Shown piece by piece: positions 1 to 5,335 of a DNA stretch of 12,504 nucleotides; the stretch's first letter is position 1; every line of letters starts with the position of its first letter. The stretch covers positions 1 to 12,504 of the forward strand of contig JBAOHZ010000001.1 of the NCBI GenBank assembly GCA_037045225.1, in the 5' to 3' direction. Below the pieces are notes generated by a model. That model did no database searches. It had not been told where the DNA came from and saw only the letters and a list, made by a program, of their open reading frames with translations. The position numbers and the translations under genes are program-made. The stretch is from Nitrospira sp. (GTDB lineage: Bacteria > Nitrospirota > Nitrospiria > Nitrospirales > Nitrospiraceae).

Positions 1-1014
1 CCCCAAACAGTGGGTGTGCAACAGCGAGTCCGTCGCCGAAAGCGCCAAGGTCCGTCGCTCACCTGGCATCCGACTCTCAGCCACCACCCGCCCCGAACGA
101 GCCACTGACGACGACGCTGCCAGCAGACGGCTCCGAGCCTGGGGCAACCCAGGAAACGGCCCGTCACCCGACGGCCAACACAGCAGCCCGGCCAGCTCCT
201 CAACGTTGAGACGCAGCGGCCATGCCCACGGCTCGCGCACCTGCACAATTCGCCGGTAGGAACACGGCACCAGCGTCATCTTCACCCCGGCACCTTCCAA
301 CACCCGAAGGCCTCCCAGCACCGCCAGCGCCAGTTCTTTGGCTCGGCTTCGGCTTCCAGCGCTCACCGCAATCCGGGCGACGGCCCGGAAACCCGGCTGT
401 GTCACCTTGTCGCGCAGCGCCCGCCGACGTTCACCGTCCACCGGCCGACCACCGCCAACGATCTGGCGGCCATGCTGGGTGATTGAGCCGGACGGAAGCT
501 CGTCGACACTGTTCGGCACCGCCACCGCGGGCAGGCGAGGACCGACCAGCCACTGCACCGTGACCGATTCTTTGGTGGCCAGCCGACCAAGTGCACTGAG
601 CACCGACCGGGCCGCCACCTCCCCTTGATCCGTTCTTAGCGCCCGATTGGCCGTCTCCAAACGAACCGACCAGCCCCAACCGTCCTTGGGAAGTCGCCGT
701 GTCATTGGGCTGGTCGTCACCGCCGGACAGAACGCCTCCAACCGATCCGTGAGGGTCGCCAGCACTGGGGGAGTGGCCCCTACCCGGTACTCGACCTTCC
801 CGGCCTGGCCGGACAGCTCGAATACCAGCGGAGCCTGTCGCCGTTCGGCGGCCAGCGACCGCACGAACGCCTCCACGCTTGAGGAAACGAGGTCTCGCCC
901 GAAATCCAGCCGAGTGAACGCAGCGTCTTCCAGCGACCCGGGACGCAGCATCCACGATGCCGCTCCGACTGTCGACGCGCCACCTGCCAGCACCACCAGC
1001 TCAGCGCCGTTCAC
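1..1014 (-). CDS. VirD4/TraD-like conjugative coupling ATPase, N-terminal part (cut by window edge)
   Basis: An open minus-strand frame runs from a GTG at 1014 off the left edge, giving 338 residues with no stop. Its last residues, GRVVAESRMPG and ALSATDSLLHTHCLG, match from memory the segment just before the P-loop of actinobacterial 'type IV secretory system conjugative DNA transfer' proteins, where GPTGTGKST would follow. The stretch LCWPSGDGPFPGLP about 60 residues earlier is also typical of that family. Such proteins couple the relaxosome to the mating channel at the membrane and hydrolyse ATP. The ATPase core itself lies outside the window, so the assignment rests on the N-terminal half. 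The GTG start has GGAAGG four bases upstream and overlaps the stop of the preceding gene as GTGA, indicating translational coupling. GC at third codon positions is very high, supporting this frame over several overlapping ones. Confidence 0.8.
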   Translation of the reverse strand, partial: MNGAELVVLAGGASTVGAASWMLRPGSLEDAAFTRLDFGRDLVSSSVEAFVRSLAAERRQAPLVFELSGQAGKVEYRVGATPPVLATLTDRLEAFCPAVTTSPMTRRLPKDGWGWSVRLETANRALRTDQGEVAARSVLSALGRLATKESVTVQWLVGPRLPAVAVPNSVDELPSGSITQHGRQIVGGGRPVDGERRRALRDKVTQPGFRAVARIAVSAGSRSRAKELALAVLGGLRVLEGAGVKMTLVPCSYRRIVQVREPWAWPLRLNVEELAGLLCWPSGDGPFPGLPQARSRLLAASSSVARSGRVVAESRMPGERRTLALSATDSLLHTHCLG

Positions 1015-1247
1015 GACGCCTTCCGATCTGCACCACGCGAATCCGCCGCACCATCCGTATCTGCCGTCTCACGCCGCTCGCGGAGCGCCTGGGCTTGAGC
1101 CTCAGCCTCAGCCTCTGCCTGGGTCTGCGCCAACGCAATGAACGCCCGACTCAACTTGCGCAGATCCGGTGGCGTCCGACGTTTCGATCCCACCCTCCGA
1201 TGACCACTCCCGCCACTTCCGTGTCCGTTGTTCTTTCCATTTCCCAT
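1011..1247 (-). CDS. small charged protein of the conjugation operon
   Basis: A 78-residue protein starting at the ATG preceded by GGAGGG three bases upstream; this strong site rules out the in-frame starts further upstream. The N-terminus is rich in Gly, Asn, His and Arg. The middle (PPDLRKLSRAFIALAQ) looks helical, and is followed by an alternating Ala/Glu/Gln tract (QAEAEAEAQAQA) and a charged tail. No enzyme motif, signal peptide or membrane span is seen. Its stop overlaps the GTG of the coupling-protein gene by four bases, so the two are probably co-translated. Small proteins placed just before the coupling ATPase are common in actinobacterial conjugative elements, but I recognise no family. 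It could be an accessory or relaxosome-binding protein; that is inference only. Confidence 0.7.
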   Translation of the reverse strand: MGNGKNNGHGSGGSGHRRVGSKRRTPPDLRKLSRAFIALAQTQAEAEAEAQAQALRERRETADTDGAADSRGADRKAS

Positions 1248-1312
1248 GCACCCTCCTTCCAGTTGTTGTTGTTTGACTGCACCGCTGGGCATAGCCACCA
1301 GCCGTGCCGGAC

Positions 1313-1330
1313 TGCTGCACATACGCAGCA
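1313..1330. repeat. inverted repeat related to the spacer palindrome
   Basis: TGCTGC-ACATAC-GCAGCA is a perfect 6-base inverted repeat just downstream of the predicted transcription start. It shares the GCTGC/GCAGC arms of the palindrome at 1351-1366. The 9-mer TACGCAGCA occurs at both sites (1322-1330 and 1359-1367), 37 bases apart. Two related half-site pairs around one promoter suggest a two-site operator or a protein-binding site such as part of a transfer origin. Confidence 0.4.
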
Positions 1331-1343
1331 CTTGCCTTCTTCT

Positions 1344-1372
1344 GGTATACGCTGCGCTTACGCAGCAGTCAA
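1344..1372 (-). promoter_or_regulatory. promoter with palindromic spacer, driving 78-aa gene and coupling protein
   Basis: On the minus strand a -35 box TTGACT (1372-1367) and a -10 box TATACC (1349-1344) are separated by exactly 17 bases. The spacer contains a perfect 6-base inverted repeat, GCTGCG-CTTA-CGCAGC on the plus strand (1351-1366). Transcription would start near 1337, about 90 bases before the ATG at 1247. A palindrome lying between the boxes is a classic repressor-operator position. Confidence 0.5.
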
Positions 1373-1426
1373 TGAGGTTTGTTCATTCCACAACACCGAC
1401 CGGACCAACCCACTACCTGGTGGGTG

Positions 1427-1594
1427 CTACCGGCGGCCTCTCAGCAGCCAGCCGACGATCCCGGCCGTCACGACCAGCACGGTCGCAGTCGGCAACATCG
1501 GCTCCACCAACACCCACACCGCCCGGGCATAGGCCGCCACGATGAGTACCACCATGGCGGCCTGTACGACCTGGCGGACCAACTTGGTCCACAC
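1427..1594 (-). CDS. small two-pass membrane protein of the conjugation operon
   Basis: A 55-residue frame starting at GTG 1594 and ending at TAG. It has two clear hydrophobic segments, at about residues 9-30 (VVQAAMVVLIVAAYARAVWV) and 35-51 (PTATVLVVTAGIVGWLL), and a positively charged tail (RGRR) that would lie in the cytoplasm. GC at third positions is high, as in its neighbours. It begins 12 bases after the stop of the 77-residue gene, in the same frame, so it is probably translated by re-initiation; no strong Shine-Dalgarno site is seen. Tiny membrane proteins of this kind are usual among mating-channel genes, but no family is recognisable. The exact start is uncertain; the later ATG at codon 14 would remove most of the first span. 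Confidence 0.6.
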   Translation of the reverse strand: MWTKLVRQVVQAAMVVLIVAAYARAVWVLVEPMLPTATVLVVTAGIVGWLLRGRR

Positions 1595-1606
1595 GACCGA
1601 ACCCGC

Positions 1607-1840
1607 TCAGACGTCCGGGAAACCGTCATGGACGTTGCCCCGACGCTCGGCCTCTTCGGCCATGGCAACGAAAGCCGACCGCGTCAACCCATGCAGCTCC
1701 CGCTGGGCCCGCATGGCCTCAGCCCGAATCCGCATCGCCTCCGACGCATACCCACCACCACCGAGCCGGAAGCCCAACAGGTAGGCCAACACCGCCACGG
1801 CCAGAAGCAGCCCGACGGCCAAGATGAGGAGGGGGATCAT
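1607..1840 (-). CDS. small single-pass membrane protein of the conjugation operon
   Basis: A 77-residue protein. Residues 2-24 form one strong transmembrane segment (IPLLILAVGLLLAVAVLAYLLGF), followed by a glycine-rich hinge (LGGGG) and a long charged amphipathic helix rich in Arg, Glu and Ala. The ATG has GGGAGG about six bases upstream and overlaps the stop of the preceding gene as ATGA, so it is translationally coupled. The topology, a membrane anchor with a cytoplasmic helix, resembles small accessory subunits of type IV secretion channels, but there is no signature that names it. Third-position GC supports this frame over the overlapping shorter ones. Confidence 0.7.
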   Translation of the reverse strand: MIPLLILAVGLLLAVAVLAYLLGFRLGGGGYASEAMRIRAEAMRAQRELHGLTRSAFVAMAEEAERRGNVHDGFPDV

Positions 1841-2196
1841 CGGCGTCCCTCCCGGTTCAGGTCCTCGATGGTCGAGGCGATGATCTCGCCCTTGCCCATC
1901 CGAGCAACATCTGCAAAGAACCGCAGATCGTCAGCCATGAAGGCATCGCCCTGGGCCAACGTCGCCGCCCAACGAGACAACATGGCCTGCCCGGTCATGG
2001 CCTCCCGCGTCAGCTGATCCACCGCCTGGAGTTTGACCGCCTGCACCGCAGTGTGGGCTTGCACCGAAGCAGCCCGCACCACCGCATGACGCTCGATCTG
2101 GGTCAACGTCCGGCCCGTCCTCCGGTCCCTGGCCACCATCCCGGCCCCCACACTGGGCACTACTTCCCCACGAGAACGTGGTACAAGTTCTGACAT
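1837..2196 (-). CDS. helical protein of unknown function, first gene of the conjugation operon seen here
   Basis: A 119-residue protein starting at ATG 2196, with GGAAGG nine bases upstream. The frame can be extended 28 codons further, but the extension has no such site and overlaps the divergent gene's start region. After a short polar N-terminus (RDRRTGRTLTQIER) the protein is predicted to be mostly alpha-helical, with Ala, Val and Gln repeating in a coiled-coil-like way at about residues 40-85. No membrane span is seen. Similar short proteins with a DRRTGR-like start and a long helix sit beside coupling-protein genes in actinobacterial conjugative elements; that is from general familiarity, not a search. 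The function is unknown. Confidence 0.65.
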   Translation of the reverse strand: MSELVPRSRGEVVPSVGAGMVARDRRTGRTLTQIERHAVVRAASVQAHTAVQAVKLQAVDQLTREAMTGQAMLSRWAATLAQGDAFMADDLRFFADVARMGKGEIIASTIEDLNREGRR

Positions 2197-2231
2197 GTCT
2201 CTGGTCCTTCCAATCGGAATCTGTGAACAGA
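2192..2231. promoter_or_regulatory. divergent intergenic region with two short palindromes
   Basis: The space between the minus-strand operon start (2196) and the plus-strand gene holds GACATGTC (2192-2199), which overlaps the minus ATG, and TCTGT-GA-ACAGA (2220-2231). Both are perfect but short. They could be operators for a shared regulator. I see no well-spaced -35/-10 pair for either direction. Confidence 0.2.
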
Positions 2232-2267
2232 ACCCATTGGACAGAAGAACCCACCGGCAGTCGTGAC

Positions 2268-3134
2268 ATGGAAATGACACCCGACAACGACACCATCGAG
2301 CGGCACCAGCAACCGGGCGAGGACGAGCTGAGCAAGGCAGGAACGGCTGGGGACCAACCCAACGACCCTGATGCCGAGACCGGAACCGGGCTCTACAAGG
2401 CCGTCCACGACGAACTGCTCACCATGCGCAAACACCGAGACGGGGTGACAATCGGGAACCTGGCCCACACCACCGCAATCCTCGAAGTCCTCGGCGCCGG
2501 TGACCCGCGCCTCGCCTACAACCAGCTCAAACACGTCCTGTTGAGCCTCGACCAAGACCTTGCCGTCACTGCAGCCGGGTACTCACTCGGATACGCCAGC
2601 GACTACGACAGCCACCTCGGCCGACTTGACGACTTCGGACGGGACTACACCTACGACCAACGCCAAGCCCGGAGGTACAGCGACAAGGGCATTGAGCAGA
2701 TAGCTCGGCACATCTCCAGTGAGTGGATGCTCGAAGCCTCACCGACGCTCACTATTGAGGTGGTGAAGGCCAACGACGAGGTGCTGGAACTGGTCATAAG
2801 GTCCGAGCGATTGGCCATTGTTGAGATGCGAGATCCGGTGGTGGAGATGGTCAGCTCGACCGGCAAGCGAGAGAGCTTCCCGGTCGATTGGCGGCCGCTG
2901 GCAGGCGAAGCAGGAGCGCTACGACAAGAAGCGAGCGTTCGAACAGACCAGCTACGTCAGCCCGATGTTGCCGTCTCAGTGCTATGGACGGGAGAGGCAT
3001 GGCCGTTGTTTCATCTTGCCGTTCTTCGCGGACTCGATGGAGCTTCACTGCCGCTCGATCTAATGACGTTTGGCGCTCGTGCGACTGTCAGTCGCTGTTT
3101 CTTGGATAAAGCCGGGTCTGCGGACCCGCCATGA
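2268..3134 (+). CDS. protein of unknown function, probably frameshifted near 2890
   Basis: The open frame from ATG 2268 gives 288 residues; a second ATG lies two codons on and a GTG at 2223 is also possible, and none has a good ribosome site. The first 40 residues are acidic and disordered. A folded part follows, with HTTAILEVLGAGDPRLAY, FGRDYTYDQRQARRYSDKGI and IVEMRDPVVEM. I recall similar unnamed actinobacterial proteins but no function. Third-position GC is very high up to about 2885, then collapses in this frame. The +1 frame becomes strongly GC3-rich instead (WQAKQERYDKKRAFEQTSYV onward) and ends at a TAA at 3063. The original gene therefore probably ended at 3063 and carries a one-base shift, making it a pseudogene or a sequencing error. 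It is divergent from the conjugation operon and marks that module's right border. Confidence 0.55.
   Translation: MEMTPDNDTIERHQQPGEDELSKAGTAGDQPNDPDAETGTGLYKAVHDELLTMRKHRDGVTIGNLAHTTAILEVLGAGDPRLAYNQLKHVLLSLDQDLAVTAAGYSLGYASDYDSHLGRLDDFGRDYTYDQRQARRYSDKGIEQIARHISSEWMLEASPTLTIEVVKANDEVLELVIRSERLAIVEMRDPVVEMVSSTGKRESFPVDWRPLAGEAGALRQEASVRTDQLRQPDVAVSVLWTGEAWPLFHLAVLRGLDGASLPLDLMTFGARATVSRCFLDKAGSADPP
3113..3128 (+). terminator. hairpin after the 2268 gene, possible weak terminator
   Basis: CGGGTC-TGCG-GACCCG forms a perfect 6-base stem with a 4-base loop. A short T run (CGTTTTACG) follows ten bases later, too far for a strong intrinsic terminator. It lies after the TAA at 3063 that would end the restored frame. 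The 9-mer ATGACGTTT occurs on both sides of it (3063-3071 and 3131-3139). Confidence 0.25.
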
Positions 3135-3259
3135 CGTTTTACGTCCGCAGGGTACCGCCAACCATCACTGTCGGACCGCGAGCCGACTGGGGAAAGTCAC
3201 AATGATCACCGGATGGGCAGTTGACAACGGCCAACCTTTAGTTGCCAGCGTAACTGCGG

Positions 3260-3265
3260 TACAAT
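3260..3265 (+). promoter_or_regulatory. -10 box for a leaderless erm transcript
   Basis: TACAAT ends seven bases before ATG 3273, so transcription should start at or next to that ATG. The -35 candidate at 3237-3242 (TTTAGT, 17-base spacer) is weak. TTGACA at 3221 is too far (33 bases) to pair with this box. The ATG at 3264 lies inside the -10 box and is therefore an unlikely start. Confidence 0.45.
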
Positions 3266-3272
3266 GGCAAAC

Positions 3273-4049
3273 ATGGCATATTCCGCAAAAGACCGCAGGC
3301 GACGCCAACTGTCGCAGAATCTCCTGACCTCCTCTGGTGTGAAGAAGTATCTTGGCGCGCTAGGGACCAATACGTGCGACTTGCTCGTCGAGGTAGGAGC
3401 GGGCCGAGGCACCCTTACGGCCGAACTAGCGAATTTCGCAGACAATGTCGATGCCTTCGAACTGGATCCAGAGTTCGCCAAGGCCGCCTCTAAGGCAACC
3501 AGCCAATTGCCGAACGTTCAAGTGCATCTCGGTGACTTCCTGGGTTCGAGTGTCCCCGCTACCCCGTTCACCTTGGCCGGAAACCTTCCATTCTCCCGTA
3601 CTAATGAAATCATGAGATGGGCACTGGCAGCCCGGACTCTCGAACGGGCGGTGGTCATTACACAACTAGAATTCGCGCGGAAACGGGCAGGCGACTATGG
3701 GCGATGGAGTCTCGCGACGGTCCAAAGCTGGCCGACTCATGATTGGCGTCTCGTTGGTAAGATATCAAGGCACGACTTCCGACCGGTCCCGAAGGTAGAC
3801 GCAGGCATCCTGGAGCTCACGGCGCGACCATCCCCGCTGATCGTGCACTCAGCGATGAATCATTATAAGGATTTGGTGGCCCTCGGTTTCGGCGGCAAGG
3901 GAGGGAGTCTGTTCCGCTCGCTTCGACCTAGGTACTCTCATAGAACCCTACTGCGGGCCTTCAGCCGTGCCGAAGTACCCGAGAAGACGGTCGTTGCGTT
4001 TGTTCATCCGGATCAATGGCTCCAGATATTCAATCAACTTGAGCCCTAG
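3273..4049 (+). CDS. Erm-family 23S rRNA (adenine-N6) methyltransferase
   Basis: 258 residues, the usual size for Erm. Erm enzymes methylate the 23S rRNA adenine equivalent to E. coli A2058 and block macrolides, lincosamides and streptogramin B. Visible signatures are RRRRQLSQNLL (residues 8-18), the SAM-binding LLVEVGAGRGTLTAEL (37-52), acidic ELDPEF (63-68), GDF (87-89) and the catalytic AGNLPF (102-107, N-L/I-P-F/Y). The family C-terminal pattern is also there: FRPVPKVDAGIL, then a YKDLVALGFGGKG segment and a closing DQWLQIFNQL. The RRRQLSQN opening and lack of KsgA C-terminal features favour Erm over the housekeeping 16S enzyme KsgA. No leader peptide or attenuator is seen; the start is probably leaderless at 3273 rather than the ATG at 3264. 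It may protect the host from the product of the adjacent cluster, or be resistance cargo. Confidence 0.85.
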   Translation: MAYSAKDRRRRQLSQNLLTSSGVKKYLGALGTNTCDLLVEVGAGRGTLTAELANFADNVDAFELDPEFAKAASKATSQLPNVQVHLGDFLGSSVPATPFTLAGNLPFSRTNEIMRWALAARTLERAVVITQLEFARKRAGDYGRWSLATVQSWPTHDWRLVGKISRHDFRPVPKVDAGILELTARPSPLIVHSAMNHYKDLVALGFGGKGGSLFRSLRPRYSHRTLLRAFSRAEVPEKTVVAFVHPDQWLQIFNQLEP

Positions 4050-4196
4050 AGCGACGCGCTTGGCCGCCCACCGGCGGTCCGGCTCCGGCAAGCTCCGCGA
4101 CGACTACCAGATCTTGATGACGAACAAAGGTCGATACCCTGCGACTGGATCATCAGCTTGGCCAGAACCCATCGTGGACGTACTACACTCACCAGT
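4050..4196 (+). other. intergenic region between erm and cytidylyltransferase gene
   Basis: A small hairpin, CCGCC-CACC-GGCGG (4064-4077), lies 15 bases after the erm stop without a T run. The rest is GC-rich and open in the plus direction (RSGSGKLRDDYQ-like translation), but I see no gene in it. The right end holds the promoter of the next gene. Confidence 0.3.
4184..4189 (+). promoter_or_regulatory. -10 box for a leaderless cytidylyltransferase transcript
   Basis: TACACT is followed by exactly seven bases and then ATG 4197, the same geometry as for erm. No Shine-Dalgarno sequence precedes the ATG. A good -35 box is not evident. Confidence 0.4.
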
Positions 4197-4622
4197 ATGC
4201 CGGAGACTATTGTATACGCGGACATAGTTGGAGATCTCTTTCATGCGGGCCACGTCAGTCTTCTGAGGACCGCCCGCTCAATGGGTGATCAGCTCATCGT
4301 CGGAGTGCATGGGGACGATGACGTTGCGCTGTATAAGCGACTGCCCGTCCTAACCATGGCGGAACGTATTGCAGTAGTGGAGGGGTGCCGCTACTGCGAC
4401 ACGGTAATACCATCTGCACCGTTGGTCATTACTGAAGAGTTCTTGGGTCAGTACTCGATCGATGTAGTAGTCCACGGCGACGACATCGACGATGCGAGTC
4501 TCCAACATTCATATGGAGTGCCGCTGGCGCTAGGCATCATGCACCTGGTTCCGTATAGCACGGTAGTGTCGACTACCGAGATCATTCACCGGATCACTTG
4601 CCGAGCAGACTTGGCGGTCTAG
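4197..4622 (+). CDS. ethanolamine-phosphate cytidylyltransferase-like nucleotidyltransferase
   Basis: 141 residues, one cytidylyltransferase domain. The nucleotide-binding HAGH motif (HxGH) is at residues 16-19 after VYADIVGDLF. The continuation MGDQLIVGVHGDDDVALYK, PVLTMAERIAVVEGCRYCD, VIPSAPLVITEEFL and VVVHGDDI tracks the N-terminal catalytic domain of eukaryotic CTP:phosphoethanolamine cytidylyltransferase. The end (YSTVVSTTEIIHRI) matches the RTxGVSTT signature with the Arg replaced by Ser. The family joins a phospho-alcohol to CMP from CTP, releasing pyrophosphate, in the cytosol. The substrate could be phosphoethanolamine, glycerol phosphate, a phosphonate or another amino-alcohol phosphate. 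The next gene encodes a CDP-alcohol phosphotransferase, so the two probably form an activate-and-transfer pair. The start at 4197 fits the leaderless promoter better than an ATG 13 codons upstream. Confidence 0.8.
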   Translation: MPETIVYADIVGDLFHAGHVSLLRTARSMGDQLIVGVHGDDDVALYKRLPVLTMAERIAVVEGCRYCDTVIPSAPLVITEEFLGQYSIDVVVHGDDIDDASLQHSYGVPLALGIMHLVPYSTVVSTTEIIHRITCRADLAV

Positions 4623-4684
4623 CTCAAGCAACTCCAGTGATGCCAGAGGATTTCACCCACCTTAGCTAGGAGAGAAGCCGTATC

Positions 4685-5335
4685 GTGATTATCGGAAGCG
4701 AAAATTGGTTCGATGCCATCGTTCGGCGTCTCTCTGGGCCCGTGGCGGCCTACCTTGCTCAGAAACGAATTGTCACTGCCGATCGCATTTCGCTCCTGGG
4801 TCTCTTCCTAGGAGGCTTAGCATCACCTGCACTTGTGCTGGGCGATCAATGGCTGCTTGCGACGATATCGTTCCTCCTAGGCGACTTTGCAGACTACGTA
4901 GACGGCGATGTTGCCCGCGCCCAAGGAACCGCGTCGAATCGAGGTGACATTCTCGACGGGATCATCGATCGGTACGTGGATGCGTCCATACTCATGGCAA
5001 TGACACTGAATGCGTCTGGCCTAGTGGGAGGGTCGGCTTCTTCGCCGGTCTTTGGGGCTGGTAGTTGGCTTACGGTAGCCGTCGGCCTTATAGCAATATT
5101 TGGCGCCATAATGCCCTCGTATGTTCGGGCGGTCGCGAGCGCCAACGGGATCACCACACCGGAGTCGATAGGCGGCCGAGGTACGCGTAATGCGATCATA
5201 GTGATTGGCTTGGCACTGGGCCTTCCGGCTCAGGGGCTTCTGCTGGTAGCTTTTGCAGGCAATGGTGCTGCACTTCATCGACTCTACGTCGCTCTCTGGA
5301 GTAGTGAAGGGCAAGATTCCGAAGTTGCGCCTTAA
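4685..5335 (+). CDS. CDP-alcohol phosphatidyltransferase family membrane protein
   Basis: 216 residues, GTG start. The full family signature D-x2-DG-x2-AR-x8-G-x3-D-x3-D is present at residues 70-95 (DYVDGDVAR ... GDILDGIID), including all four metal-binding aspartates. Five or six hydrophobic segments flank it (about 35-53, 55-69, 97-114, 126-146, 168-192). These integral membrane enzymes move the phospho-alcohol group of a CDP-activated donor onto an acceptor hydroxyl, releasing CMP. AGGAG lies 12 bases upstream of the GTG, a long but usable spacing, in contrast to the leaderless gene before it, so this gene is likely second in an operon. The acceptor (diacylglycerol, a glycan or a small polyol) cannot be read from the sequence. 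Its stop overlaps the stop of the convergent dioxygenase gene by four bases. Confidence 0.85.
   Translation: MIIGSENWFDAIVRRLSGPVAAYLAQKRIVTADRISLLGLFLGGLASPALVLGDQWLLATISFLLGDFADYVDGDVARAQGTASNRGDILDGIIDRYVDASILMAMTLNASGLVGGSASSPVFGAGSWLTVAVGLIAIFGAIMPSYVRAVASANGITTPESIGGRGTRNAIIVIGLALGLPAQGLLLVAFAGNGAALHRLYVALWSSEGQDSEVAP

Noticed and set aside
431..1141. Long open frames on both strands overlapping the coupling-protein gene
   Set aside because: They lack third-position GC bias and family-like sequence; the chosen minus frame has both and continues off the edge.
3221..3265. TTGACA at 3221 as the -35 box for TACAAT at 3260
   Set aside because: The spacer is 33 bases, about twice the usable length.
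3273..4049. Housekeeping KsgA (16S dimethyltransferase) instead of Erm
   Set aside because: The Arg-rich RRRRQLSQN opening, the short C-terminus with a DQWLQIFNQL end and the accessory context fit Erm better.
4064..4077. CCGCC-CACC-GGCGG hairpin as an erm terminator
   Set aside because: It has only a five-base stem and no following T run.
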